Positions 35,877 through 44,191 of a stretch of 64,000 bases of DNA are shown here, one piece after another (the first letter of the stretch is position 1; every line of letters starts with the position of its first letter). The stretch is from Asanoa ferruginea (lineage in GTDB: Bacteria > Actinomycetota > Actinomycetes > Mycobacteriales > Micromonosporaceae): assembly GCF_003387075.1 (NCBI RefSeq), contig NZ_QUMQ01000001.1, positions 7,812,001 to 7,876,000 on the forward strand. The letters are read 5' to 3'. The notes below the pieces were generated by a model. The model was not told the origin of the DNA. It was given only the letters and a program-made list of their open reading frames with translations, and did no database searches. Both the position numbers and the translations under genes were made by a program.

Positions 35877-36482
35877 TTGGCGCGCAAGGCAGCCGCCGGC
35901 ACCCGCGACCGGATCCTCGACACGGCGGCGAGGCTGTTCTACGACCACGGTGTGCGGGCGGTCGGGATGCAGCAGATCATCGATGCCGCCGGGTGCGGCA
36001 AGAACGTGCTCTACCGGGAGTTCCCGAGCAAGAACGACCTGGTCGCGGGCTATCTGCGGCGGTCGCGGGAGACCTGGCAGCAGGAGATCGCGGCCGCGAC
36101 GCGGGGGGTGACCGGCGACGCCGCGACCCGGCTCGTCGCCCTGGTGCGAGCCACGGCCGACACCGTCGGCAAGCCCAACTACCGTGGTTGCCCTTTTCGC
36201 AACTATCTGGCCGAGTTCGCCGACCACACCGACCCGGCGGGCAAGATCGCCACGGCCCACCTCCGCGACACCCGCGCCGAGATCGACGTCCTGGTGGCCG
36301 AGTTGGCCCCCGCCCGGCCCTACGTGCTGGCCGACCGGATCTGGCTGATCATCGAGGGCCTGCACAGCGCGGCCGCCCACCCCGGCGGCACCCGCGCGGC
36401 CGAAACCGCGGTGTCGCTCGTGACGGATCTCATCGACGTGGGCGATCGAGTGGAGCCTGCCGCCGAGCGACCAAAGGTTTGA
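35877..36482 (+). CDS. TetR-family transcriptional regulator
   Basis: A 201-residue TetR. HTH in residues about 8-55 (RDRILDTAARLFYDHGVRAVGMQQIIDAAGCGKNVLYREFPSKNDLV). The effector domain contains KPNYRGCPFRNYLAEFADH (about 100-118), the TetR_C segment seen in regulators answering to electrophiles or quinones; its Cys may sense. The TTG start at 35877 has GGAGG 6 bp upstream; the other frames do not give a TetR N-terminus. It likely represses the divergent hydrolase and itself through the palindrome at 35837-35852. Confidence 0.88.
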   Translation: MARKAAAGTRDRILDTAARLFYDHGVRAVGMQQIIDAAGCGKNVLYREFPSKNDLVAGYLRRSRETWQQEIAAATRGVTGDAATRLVALVRATADTVGKPNYRGCPFRNYLAEFADHTDPAGKIATAHLRDTRAEIDVLVAELAPARPYVLADRIWLIIEGLHSAAAHPGGTRAAETAVSLVTDLIDVGDRVEPAAERPKV

Positions 36483-36504
36483 TAGCGGCAGATACTTTGA
36501 GGTC

Positions 36505-37128
36505 ATGACGGTCGTCAATGACCAAGCTCCCCCCGATGCTGCCGCTCCACAGGATCCACAGGTGGATGGTCTCGACTACGCCCGCCGTGTCTATGACATG
36601 GTCATCGATTGGTACAAGACCGCGGAGAAGAAGGCACAGCTACTGCTGACAGCCAACGGGGCATTCGCCACGATCTTGTTCGGCATCGTCTCCAGCAACC
36701 CGACCGGCTTGCACCAGTTCGGTGTGAACGCTGGCGCCGAAACCTGGTTCTTCGTGACTGTTGCCGTCATAGCATTCTGCGGCGCGGTCGGTTATGCCTC
36801 AGCGGGGCTTCTTTCCCGGCATCGACACAACATCCGGTTGGACTTCGCTCGGCTGGACGTCCATCCGCAGGAGCCGAAGACGTACAAGCGCGAGGCGGTC
36901 TGGTATTTCGGGCACATTGCCTCACTCCAGTTCGGACCCACGGTCGATCTGCTCCGCACCGCAAATCCACGGATGGAGTTCGACTCGCTCACCTATAACG
37001 TCGTCGGCTTGTCCCGCGTGGTGCTGCGAAAGCACCGGCTGGTCAACGTCGGCTGGATGCTTACCGCCGTGACCGTCATCGCCATGACTGCGGCCGCCGC
37101 AAGCGTCGTTATCCGCACCCAGCTGTGA
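36505..37128 (+). CDS. PycTM-like membrane protein (Pycsar effector type), orphan
   Basis: A 207-residue protein. A helical start with YARRVYDMVIDWYKTAEKKAQLLLTANG (about 25-52) runs into two membrane helices (about 43-63 and 80-103), a cytosolic middle (about 104-178) and a last helix (about 180-203). The W-x-A-x-KA-x-LL-x-NG opening and 2+1 helix layout match PycTM, the membrane-disrupting effector of pyrimidine-cyclase antiphage systems. No cyclase gene adjoins it. TACTTT lies 6 bp before the ATG and GAGG 4 bp before it. Base composition is less GC-rich than its neighbours, in line with horizontal acquisition. The defence role is inferred. Confidence 0.6.
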   Translation: MTVVNDQAPPDAAAPQDPQVDGLDYARRVYDMVIDWYKTAEKKAQLLLTANGAFATILFGIVSSNPTGLHQFGVNAGAETWFFVTVAVIAFCGAVGYASAGLLSRHRHNIRLDFARLDVHPQEPKTYKREAVWYFGHIASLQFGPTVDLLRTANPRMEFDSLTYNVVGLSRVVLRKHRLVNVGWMLTAVTVIAMTAAAASVVIRTQL

Positions 37129-37137
37129 CCGTGCCGC

Positions 37138-37171
37138 GCTGACCCGGGCCGCGGTTGCGACCCGGGTCAGC
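37138..37171. terminator. Hairpin terminator between convergent genes
   Basis: Perfect 11-bp arms GCTGACCCGGG/CCCGGGTCAGC with a 12-base loop, between the PycTM-like gene and the amidase. No T-tract on either side, as usual for actinomycete intrinsic-like terminators; probably bidirectional. Confidence 0.65.
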
Positions 37172-37175
37172 GTCG

Positions 37176-38779
37176 TCACTGGGTCAGCAGCGCCACCTCG
37201 TCGGCGGTGAGGCGGACCGGTGCGGCCCCGGCGGCGCGGGCGCCGGCACTCGCCGCCGGCGGGTCGGCCGGCCGGCGGTGGTGCCAGTCGGTCACCGCCT
37301 GGTAGGCCGCCGCGATCGAGAGCAGCCGGTCCTCGCCATAGGGCAGGCCGCCGAGAATCGTGCCGATCGGGACGCCGGCCGCGCTGAAGCCGATCGGGAA
37401 CGCGATCTCCGGCAGGCCGAGGATGTCGAAGCCGACCGGGCCGGTCTGCACCACGACGTCGCACTTGTCGAAGGTCTGCTCCAGCACGCGGTCGAGCAAC
37501 AGCAGTTTGGCCCGCTGCCCGGTCAGGAACTCGTTGCCGCCGAACAGCGCGCCCTGCAGCCACGCGGTCAGCGAGACGCCGAAGCCGCGCAAGTCACCGC
37601 GCAGGTAGGGCATGAACGGCTCGCTGCGTTCCGGCAGCCGCACGTTGTTGAACGTGTTGCCGGGAGCAGGTCCCACTCGTCGGGCAGCGGCACGTCGACC
37701 AGCGTCACACCCGGGATCGCCGCCAACTTCGCCAGGTAGGCCTGTCGGGCCAGCGCCGTCGCCGACGTGCCGGTCGCGAACCCCGGCGTGACGCCGATCC
37801 GGGTGTTCCAGCGCAGCTTGAGCTTGCCGCGATGGTAGACCGGCGTGGCCGCGTCGATCAGGTTCGGAACATCGGGCAATCCCTGGGTACGCGGATCGTC
37901 CGGGTCCTCCCCCGCCATCGCGGTCAGCATGATCGCCGCGTCCTTGGCGTCGCGGGCCAGCGTGCCGGGGTGGTCGCGGGTGTAGCTGAGCGGGATGATC
38001 CCGTGCAACGACACCCGGCCCATCGTCGGCTTGATGCCGGTCAGGTTCTGCGCGTTCGACGGCGCGGTGATCGAGCCGCCGGTCTGCGTGCCGGTGCCCG
38101 CCGTCGCCATCCGGCCAGCGACCGCGGTCGCCGTGCCCGTCGACGAACCGCCGGGGTCGGTGTTGGGGTTGGTCGGCGTCCACGCGTTGACCGTGGTGAC
38201 GACACCGTCCGGAGTGGTCGCCCGGGTGGTGGCGAGCGGACCCATCTGGGTCTTGCCCAGCACGATCGCGCCGGCCGCCTTGAGCTTTGCCACGGCGGTC
38301 GCGTCGAACGGCGGCACGAAGTCCTGGAAGAGGTAGGAGTTGGCGGTCGTGCGTACCCCCTCGGTGTAGTAGTTGTCCTTGATGGCCAGCGGGATGCCAT
38401 GCAGCGGACCGCGCCCGGGACGGCGACGCGCGGCTTGTCGCGCCTGGTCGATCAAGACCACATTGAACGCCTGGTACGTGCCGTCGAACGCGGCGATCCG
38501 GGCCAGGTAGGCCTCGAGCAGGTCTTCCGGCCGCAGCCGGCGCTCGCGGATCAGCCAGGCGGCCTCGGCGACGGTGAGCTCGGTCGGGTCGGCGAGCGCC
38601 TCCGGCCGGGGCTTGACGTAGGCGTTGGACGTGTCGAGGGCGGGCTGATGCTTTCCGGTCGCGGCGGCGACGGCCGGCAGCGCCACGGCGCCGGCGGTGG
38701 TGACGGCCGCGAGGGCCGCGGCGCGGACGAGGAAGGCCCGGCGGTCGACGGCCAGGTCGGCCGGCTGTTCGATGGTCAT
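37176..38779 (-). pseudogene. Tat-exported amidase (amidase signature family), one-base frameshift
   Basis: About 535 codons if one base is restored near 37665. The N-terminus has a Tat signal (DRRAFLVRAAALAAV). The amidase core has Lys in AIKDNYY, the Gly/Ser-rich GGSSTGTATAVAG loop and TGGSITAPSN, giving the Lys-Ser-Ser triad. After PDEWDLL the frame is lost at a CTCCCGG run; the next frame continues perfectly with GNTFNNVRLPE to the C-terminus LLTQ, so one base is missing. The total of 1604 bp (3n+2) agrees. This is either a recent mutation or a sequencing error. The ATG overlaps the stop of the upstream small gene (ATGA). Confidence 0.8.
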
Positions 38780-39078
38780 GACTGCCGCCAATGCGTGCTG
38801 ATCGAGGGGTAGAGCAGCGGTGCCGGCTGCTGCGACAACGCCCGGGCGACGACCGGGTCGGTTCCTTCGGGGGCCGGGAGCTGGTAGGCGGCGATCGTCC
38901 CGATGGTGCCGCGGACGAAAGACCGCAGCGAGGCGAGCACGGAGTCCCGGCCGGGGGTGCCGGTCTCCGGGTCGGCGGCGGTGCCGGCGGGTAGCTGGTC
39001 CAGGTCGATCCCGAGGGAGGCGAGCCGGGCCCGGATGAAGACATCCAGCTCGGCGTCGGTCGGCGGGGTGGGCGCCAT
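38776..39078 (-). CDS. Small protein coupled to the amidase, function unknown
   Basis: A 100-residue soluble, acidic protein (PTDAELDVFIRARLASLGIDLDQLP ... GTIGTIAAYQLPAPEGTDPVVARALSQQPAPLLYPS). No signal peptide. ATG at 39078 with AGGAG 6 bp upstream. Its stop overlaps the amidase ATG by 4 bp, so the two are translated together; it may be a twin small subunit or chaperone-like partner. Family not recognised. Confidence 0.7.
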   Translation of the reverse strand: MAPTPPTDAELDVFIRARLASLGIDLDQLPAGTAADPETGTPGRDSVLASLRSFVRGTIGTIAAYQLPAPEGTDPVVARALSQQPAPLLYPSISTHWRQS

Positions 39079-39174
39079 GGGCACTCCTTGCAGCGACGGA
39101 CAGATGCCTGCCAATCTGCGATCCGTCCATCTCGGAGCGATTACACCAAGATCACGACGGGGTGAAGCGCCCGG

Positions 39175-40155
39175 CTAACCCTGGGTGAGGACGCAGAACT
39201 CGTGACCCTCCGGATCGGACAGGCACGTCCACGGCACGTCACCCTGGCCGAGGTCGAGATCGGTGGCCCCGAGGGCGCGCAGCCGGGCGACTTCCGCGTC
39301 CTTGTCGTCACCGGGATAGGGCAACAGATCGAGGTGTACGCGGTCGGGCACGGTCTTCGCGCCGGGCGTGCGGAGGAACTCGAGATAGGGCCCGGCGCCG
39401 CGCAACACGGCGTGGTCGTCACTCACCTGCTGGAGGGGCCAGTCGATCGCCTCACCCCAGAACCGCGCCATGGCCCGGGGTTCCACGCAGTCGACGACGA
39501 TCGCGGCGATCGGCCCGGTGTCCCGGTAGACCTCGCGCGGCTCCAGCACGCAGAACTCGTTGCCCTCGGGGTCGGCGAGCACGGTCCAGGGCACGTCGCG
39601 CTGGCCTACGTCGACCGGCGTCGCGCCGAGGGTCCGGAGGCGCGCGATCAACTCGGCCTGATGGGCCGCGGAGGTGGTGGCGAGGTCGAGGTGGAGCCGG
39701 TTCTTCGTGGCGGTCTTGCCCTCAGGGACGGGGACGACGTCGATGCCGACGACGACCGGATCGGGCCAGACGACGTCGCCGGCGAGTCCGCCAAGGACGA
39801 CGTCCTTGCCGCCGTCGACCGGCTCGGGCCAGACGAACTCGCCGGCGGGTCCGCCAGGGACGACGTCGCTGCCGACGACGACCGGGGCGGGCCAGACGAA
39901 CTCGCCGGCGGGTCCGCCAGGGACGACGTCGCTGCCGACGACGACCGGGGCGGGCCAGACGAACTCGCCGGCGGGTCCGCCAGGGACGACGTCGCTGCCG
40001 ACGACGACCGGCTCGTGCGAGACGGAGTCGCCGGCGGGTCCGACATAGGTGGTCTCGCCGCTGTGTGCGCGCCAGCCGAGCGCCGCCGCCCAGAACCGGC
40101 CGACGGCCAGATGGTCGAGAGCTTTGATGTTCACCTGCACGGGTCGCAACGCCAC
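39175..40155 (-). CDS. Two-domain VOC/glyoxalase-like protein with 21-residue tandem repeats
   Basis: A 326-residue protein of two VOC domains (about 1-200 and 210-326). Both have the usual ends: RLHLDLATTS ... PWTVLADPEGNEFCVL and RVHLDLLPYP ... PWTCLSDPEGHEFCVL. The first domain is interrupted at about residues 45-140 by tandem 21-residue units containing VVVGSDVVPGGPAGEF, an in-frame expansion of the native strand VVVGIDVVPVPEGK. The insert may loop out or inactivate that half. GTG at 40155 was chosen, with a TAGGAT hexamer 7 bp upstream; a more distal ATG at about 40191 is possible. Function in the VOC superfamily undefined. Confidence 0.82.
   Translation of the reverse strand: MALRPVQVNIKALDHLAVGRFWAAALGWRAHSGETTYVGPAGDSVSHEPVVVGSDVVPGGPAGEFVWPAPVVVGSDVVPGGPAGEFVWPAPVVVGSDVVPGGPAGEFVWPEPVDGGKDVVLGGLAGDVVWPDPVVVGIDVVPVPEGKTATKNRLHLDLATTSAAHQAELIARLRTLGATPVDVGQRDVPWTVLADPEGNEFCVLEPREVYRDTGPIAAIVVDCVEPRAMARFWGEAIDWPLQQVSDDHAVLRGAGPYLEFLRTPGAKTVPDRVHLDLLPYPGDDKDAEVARLRALGATDLDLGQGDVPWTCLSDPEGHEFCVLTQG
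39765..40016. repeat. 63-bp tandem repeat inside a VOC gene (four units)
   Basis: Units begin at 39765, 39828, 39891 and 39954, exactly 63 bp apart, each opening with GCCAGACGA. The last three are almost identical; the first has diverged, and a further partial unit lies before it. Period divisible by three keeps the frame open. This is a minisatellite-like expansion in the coding sequence. Confidence 0.9.
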
Positions 40156-40203
40156 GTCGGCGATCCTATGATGCGGTCCAAAGATCGACATGGGAGTCCG
40201 CTG

Positions 40204-40680
40204 ATGGGCCGATTCGGCAATGTCTTCCTGGCCGCCGTGGCGGTTGGCGCGGGTTTGTGGGTCGGCGGGTGTGGGCGGCTGGGCGATGCCATGTCGTCTG
40301 CCCCCGACTGCCATCCCGACCTGGCGACGGTCGCGGCGCTGCGGCAGGAACCGGTGCTGACCCGCGTCCCGCCGGGTGCCCGTGGTTTGCTGGTGAAGGA
40401 GACGGTGAGCTGTGGTTGGGCGGGTTCCGCACCGCCTGCGCTCGGCATGCTCGACAGCGAGGTAACCGGTGGCGACAGCGACGACGTCGCCCGCTTCTAC
40501 ACGGACCTGGCCGGTTCGAGCGGCTGGCAGACATTCGGTGGCGGGGACCAGCTCTATTCAGGCGCGAAGCCGGACGGGACCGACTGCACGTGGCAGCTTC
40601 AGGTGGTCAGCACCGCCGAGCGGACCTACCACGTGCGGATCACCTACACGCCCCGAGACCTTCGACCGACCTGCCTGTGA
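40204..40680 (+). CDS. Small secreted lipoprotein, function unknown
   Basis: A 158-residue protein with a lipoprotein signal ending WVGGC (Cys23 as lipid site). The mature part has three further cysteines (DCHPD, VSCGW, DCTWQ and the terminal TCL region), suggesting disulfides, and a beta-rich layout (TWQLQVVSTAERTYHVRITY). No recognised family. ATG with GGGAG upstream. Divergent from the repeat-bearing VOC gene, 48 bp away. Confidence 0.65.
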   Translation: MGRFGNVFLAAVAVGAGLWVGGCGRLGDAMSSAPDCHPDLATVAALRQEPVLTRVPPGARGLLVKETVSCGWAGSAPPALGMLDSEVTGGDSDDVARFYTDLAGSSGWQTFGGGDQLYSGAKPDGTDCTWQLQVVSTAERTYHVRITYTPRDLRPTCL

Positions 40681-40693
40681 GCAGCGAGGCGAG

Positions 40694-41299
40694 TTAGAAG
40701 AGACGGGGCTGCTCCTCGGGGCTCCGAATGGCGTCGAGGGTGGGGATCGCGCCGGGCCAGATCGCGGCGGCGAGCGACCCGAGGAGGTAGCCGACGGCGG
40801 TGGCATCCCAGAGCGCCCGGTGTGGCTGGCTTCCGGGCGCGGCGAGGTCGACGGCCCCGGCCAATCCGAAGTGGTTGATCAGGTCGGTGAGGGAACGTCT
40901 GCCGTCGCGGACGGCCTGTCGTGCGAGCGGCAGGGTGTCGATCAGCCCGGCCGGTCGCAGGTGCGGCAGGTGCCGGCGTAGGAGGCGCCAGTCGACGTTG
41001 ACGTTGTGGCCGAGCAGCCACCGGCCGTTGATCCGCCCGGCCAGCGTCGCGCCGACGTCGATGATCGACGGTGCCCCGGCGAGCCGATCGTCGGTGAGGC
41101 CGGGCGAGATCCAGGGCCGTCGGGGTATGGGCCGGCCGGGGTTGACCAGGGTGCTGAACCCCTGGTCTGGCTCCGGCCGGCCGTTGACGAGCGGCACGGC
41201 GGCCAGTTCGAGGATCGCTTCGCGGGCACGGTCCTGCGCGCCGCTGCCTTCGAGGTCGAAGGCGACGATCGGCGCGGTGTGCCATGGTGCCGCCGCCAC
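40694..41299 (-). CDS. DnaQ-like 3'-5' exonuclease (DEDDh)
   Basis: About 201 residues forming one RNase T/DnaQ exonuclease domain: Exo I AFDLEGSG with the Asp/Glu pair, Exo II GHNVNVDWRLLRRHL, and Exo III PHRALWDATAVGYLL with the catalytic His and Asp. All five DEDDh residues are in place. It acts on ssDNA or RNA 3' ends in repair or turnover. Several upstream starts are possible (TTG at 41314, GTG at 41305); the GTG at 41299 has GGAAGGTGG just before it. Confidence 0.85.
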   Translation of the reverse strand: MAAAPWHTAPIVAFDLEGSGAQDRAREAILELAAVPLVNGRPEPDQGFSTLVNPGRPIPRRPWISPGLTDDRLAGAPSIIDVGATLAGRINGRWLLGHNVNVDWRLLRRHLPHLRPAGLIDTLPLARQAVRDGRRSLTDLINHFGLAGAVDLAAPGSQPHRALWDATAVGYLLGSLAAAIWPGAIPTLDAIRSPEEQPRLF

Positions 41300-41347
41300 G
41301 CCCACCTTCCGCAAGCGAATCTCGCTGTCGTAACCCGCCCTCGGTCG

Positions 41348-43513
41348 TCAGTCGGTGGTCGAGCGGCTCGCGTAGGCCAGGTCCGGCTCGGCCGGGGCCG
41401 GCGGAGCCGTGTCGGCGTGGCCTGGCCACCAGGCTCGGCGGCCGATCAGGGCCGTCAGGCTGGGTACCAGGAACATGGCCATCACGAACGCGGCGATCAG
41501 GATGCCGATCGAGACCGAGAAGCCCATCTCGACCAGGAACGCGATGCCCGCGAGCATCATTGACGCGAAGGTGCCGGCCAGGATCAGGCCGGCCGCACCG
41601 ACCGACGGGCCCGCGTGTTCGACGGCCAGGTCGGCCGCCGTGCGGGGGTCGTTGCCGAGGCGGGCCTCTTCGCGTAGTCGCGCGATCATCAGGATGTTGT
41701 AGTCCGTGCCGATGGCGACCACGAACAGGTAAAGGATGATCGGCAGGGTGAACGACAGGCCCGGACCGTTGCCGATGCCCTGGAAGGCGATCACCGTGGC
41801 GCCCAGGGTCGAGAAGAAGCCCAGCACGACGGCGACGATCAGGTAGATCGGGGCGACCAGGCTGCGTAGCAGCAGGGCGAGGATCAGGGCGATCAGCACG
41901 CCCGCGACCGGGAAGATGACGCGCAGGTCGCGGTCGTTGGCCGACTTCACGTCGGCGAAGATCGAGCTCATGCCACCGACGTAGGCCTGGGTTCCCGGCG
42001 GTGCGGCCGCGTGCGCGACGTCGCGCAACTCGCCGCCGGCCAGGGCCAGCGAATCGTTGGAGTAGGGGCTGCCGGCCAGCAACACCTGGACCATCGCCAC
42101 GGTGCCGTCCTGGCTCAGCGTGGCCGGAACGCCCTCCGGGCCGGGCATGATGCTGCCCACGCCCGGCACGCCGCGCAGGCGCTCAGCGAACGCGGTCAGC
42201 GACGCCGGGTCGACCTTGGCGCCGGCGTCGGCCTTGACCAGCACCTGGGTCGGTGCGAGCGCGCCCGCCGGGAAGCCGGCCTGGAGGTCTTCGAAGCCCT
42301 CGGACGACTCGGTGCCGCTGGGCAACTGGGCGTTCTGGTCGTAGTCGGTCTTCATGAACAGGGCGCCGGCGGCCAGCGCCACCATCAAGCCGCCGGAGAC
42401 CAGCGCGACCACCGCCGGGCGGCGGCCGGTGAAGCGGCCGAGCCGCTGGAAAGCGGTGCCCTTGGGGACCCGCCGCCAGCTCTTCGACGGCCAGAAGACC
42501 GCGGTGCCGAGCAGCGAGACGATGGCCGGCACCAGGGTGACGGCGGCCAGGCCCATGATGACGACGGCGATGGCCAGCGCCGGGCCCAGGCTGCGGAACG
42601 CGCCGAACACGGCCAGCAGCAGGGCGAGGAACGCGATGACGATGGCGCCGGCCGCCGACGCGATCACCTCGCCGACGCGGTGGACCGAGGTGACCAGGGC
42701 GGGCTTCGTCTGGTCGCCGGCGCGCAGCCGTTCGCGGAACCGGAAGAGCAGGAAGACGACGTAGTCGGTGCCGACGCCGTAGAGCACGATGGTCAGGATG
42801 ATCTCGATGGACGGGTCGGCGCTCAGGCCGAACAGCTTGGCCATCGTCGCGATCAGGCCCGTGGAGATGACCGTGACGATGCCGACCGTCACGATCGGCA
42901 GCAGCGCGGCGAGCGGGCTGCGGTAGATGATCAGCAGCAGCGCGAGGATCAGGATCACCGACGCCAGGGCGACGATCACGAAGGCGTTGTTGAACGCGTC
43001 GTCGTTGTCGGCATAGAGCGCGACGTCGCCGGTGACCTTGGCGTCGAGGCCGGTGTTGGCCAGTACCGGGGCGCTCGCCGAACGGATGTCCTTGATCGCC
43101 GTGACCAGCGCCGGATCCTGCGGGTTGTCGCCGAGACCGACGGTGACCAGTTGCACCAGCTTGTTGGGCGACACGGCCTGCGGGCCGGTGACGGCGGTGG
43201 TGACCTTGGCGATGCCGGCACCGGAGACCGTCGTCGCGAGCTTGCCGACGGTGGCCTGGTCGGCGTCGGTGAGCTGGCCGCCGTCGGCGCGCTTGACCAC
43301 GATGGTCGCGGTGGCGCCGTCGGTCTGGCCGAACGCATCCTGCGCGATCTCGGTCGCCTTGACCGATTCGTAGCTGTTGGGCAGGAAGTCCGCCTGGTCC
43401 TGCGTGGTCACCAACGACGGCGCGAAAGCACCGGCCGCGACGGCCGCCACCAGCCACGCACCGATGACCCACCAGCGCTTGTAGACGACGAATCTGGCCA
43501 ACCGCTCGAACAT
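41348..43513 (-). CDS. MMPL-family RND transporter
   Basis: A 721-residue exporter with two six-helix bundles, each preceded by a large extracytoplasmic loop. N-terminus FERLARFVVYKRWWVIGAWLV, the GTDYVVFLLFRFRE motif on TM4 (about 260-273) and its copy GTDYNILMIARLREE (about 620-634), where Asp-Tyr forms the proton relay. Typical of MmpL/YdgH-like exporters of lipids, pigments or antibiotics. ATG at 43513 with GGGGGAG. Divergent from a TetR at 43628, the usual repressor of such exporters; it may be induced by its own substrate. Confidence 0.92.
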   Translation of the reverse strand: MFERLARFVVYKRWWVIGAWLVAAVAAGAFAPSLVTTQDQADFLPNSYESVKATEIAQDAFGQTDGATATIVVKRADGGQLTDADQATVGKLATTVSGAGIAKVTTAVTGPQAVSPNKLVQLVTVGLGDNPQDPALVTAIKDIRSASAPVLANTGLDAKVTGDVALYADNDDAFNNAFVIVALASVILILALLLIIYRSPLAALLPIVTVGIVTVISTGLIATMAKLFGLSADPSIEIILTIVLYGVGTDYVVFLLFRFRERLRAGDQTKPALVTSVHRVGEVIASAAGAIVIAFLALLLAVFGAFRSLGPALAIAVVIMGLAAVTLVPAIVSLLGTAVFWPSKSWRRVPKGTAFQRLGRFTGRRPAVVALVSGGLMVALAAGALFMKTDYDQNAQLPSGTESSEGFEDLQAGFPAGALAPTQVLVKADAGAKVDPASLTAFAERLRGVPGVGSIMPGPEGVPATLSQDGTVAMVQVLLAGSPYSNDSLALAGGELRDVAHAAAPPGTQAYVGGMSSIFADVKSANDRDLRVIFPVAGVLIALILALLLRSLVAPIYLIVAVVLGFFSTLGATVIAFQGIGNGPGLSFTLPIILYLFVVAIGTDYNILMIARLREEARLGNDPRTAADLAVEHAGPSVGAAGLILAGTFASMMLAGIAFLVEMGFSVSIGILIAAFVMAMFLVPSLTALIGRRAWWPGHADTAPPAPAEPDLAYASRSTTD

Positions 43514-43627
43514 CGCTCCCCCAACCTGCCGCACGGTAGAGAGAAATCCTACGTGGAGGGGGGTGCTTCGCGCCGCCCGTTATTCTCGCGGAGCCGTGCG
43601 CACCGCCGGCCGAGCCGGGAGGTGGCC

Positions 43628-44191
43628 ATGGACGTCGGCGCGACGCGCGACCGGATCCGCGAGCAGGCTTTGGCCCTGTTCACCGATCGTGGCTATGCCA
43701 CTGCGAGCCTGCGCGAGATCGCCGACCGGGTGGGCATCACGAAGGCGTCGCTCTACTATCACTATCCGTCCAAACAGGACCTTCTGGTCGCCGTCGTCCG
43801 GCCGCTGGTCGACCGGTGGCGCGAGATCGTGGCCGAGGCCGAGCAGGGCCGGCACACGCCTGACGACGTGCGGCGCGTGCTGCTGCAATGCGTCGACACC
43901 ATGCTGGCCCACCGGGCGGTCGCCAACCTGTTCCTGCGCGACGCGGCCGGCATGCTTCCCGCGCTCGCGCCGCTGCTCGACGACCTGGTGGAGGTCAACA
44001 ACCGGCTGCGGGACTGGCTCGCCGGCCCGGCACCGTCGCAGGTGGCCCGGATCCGCGCCGTGGCCGTGCTGGAACTGCTCCGCGCGGCGCTGACCGCCGG
44101 CGCGACCCTCGGCGACGTGCCCGACGAGCTGGTCCGGCGGACCCTGCTCGAGTCGGCCGAGCTTGTGCTCACGACCAGAACGGCAGCCTAG
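43628..44191 (+). CDS. TetR-family regulator, likely repressor of the MMPL exporter
   Basis: A 187-residue TetR with a clear HTH (RDRIREQALALFTDRGYATASLREIADRVGITKASLYYHYPSKQDLL, about 7-53) and a helical ligand domain. ATG at 43628 with GGGAGGTGG 3-9 bp upstream. A TATTCT hexamer lies at 43581-43586. It faces the MMPL gene across 114 bp; I see no perfect long palindrome there. Its end overlaps the convergent MocR gene by 23 bp. Confidence 0.88.
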   Translation: MDVGATRDRIREQALALFTDRGYATASLREIADRVGITKASLYYHYPSKQDLLVAVVRPLVDRWREIVAEAEQGRHTPDDVRRVLLQCVDTMLAHRAVANLFLRDAAGMLPALAPLLDDLVEVNNRLRDWLAGPAPSQVARIRAVAVLELLRAALTAGATLGDVPDELVRRTLLESAELVLTTRTAA

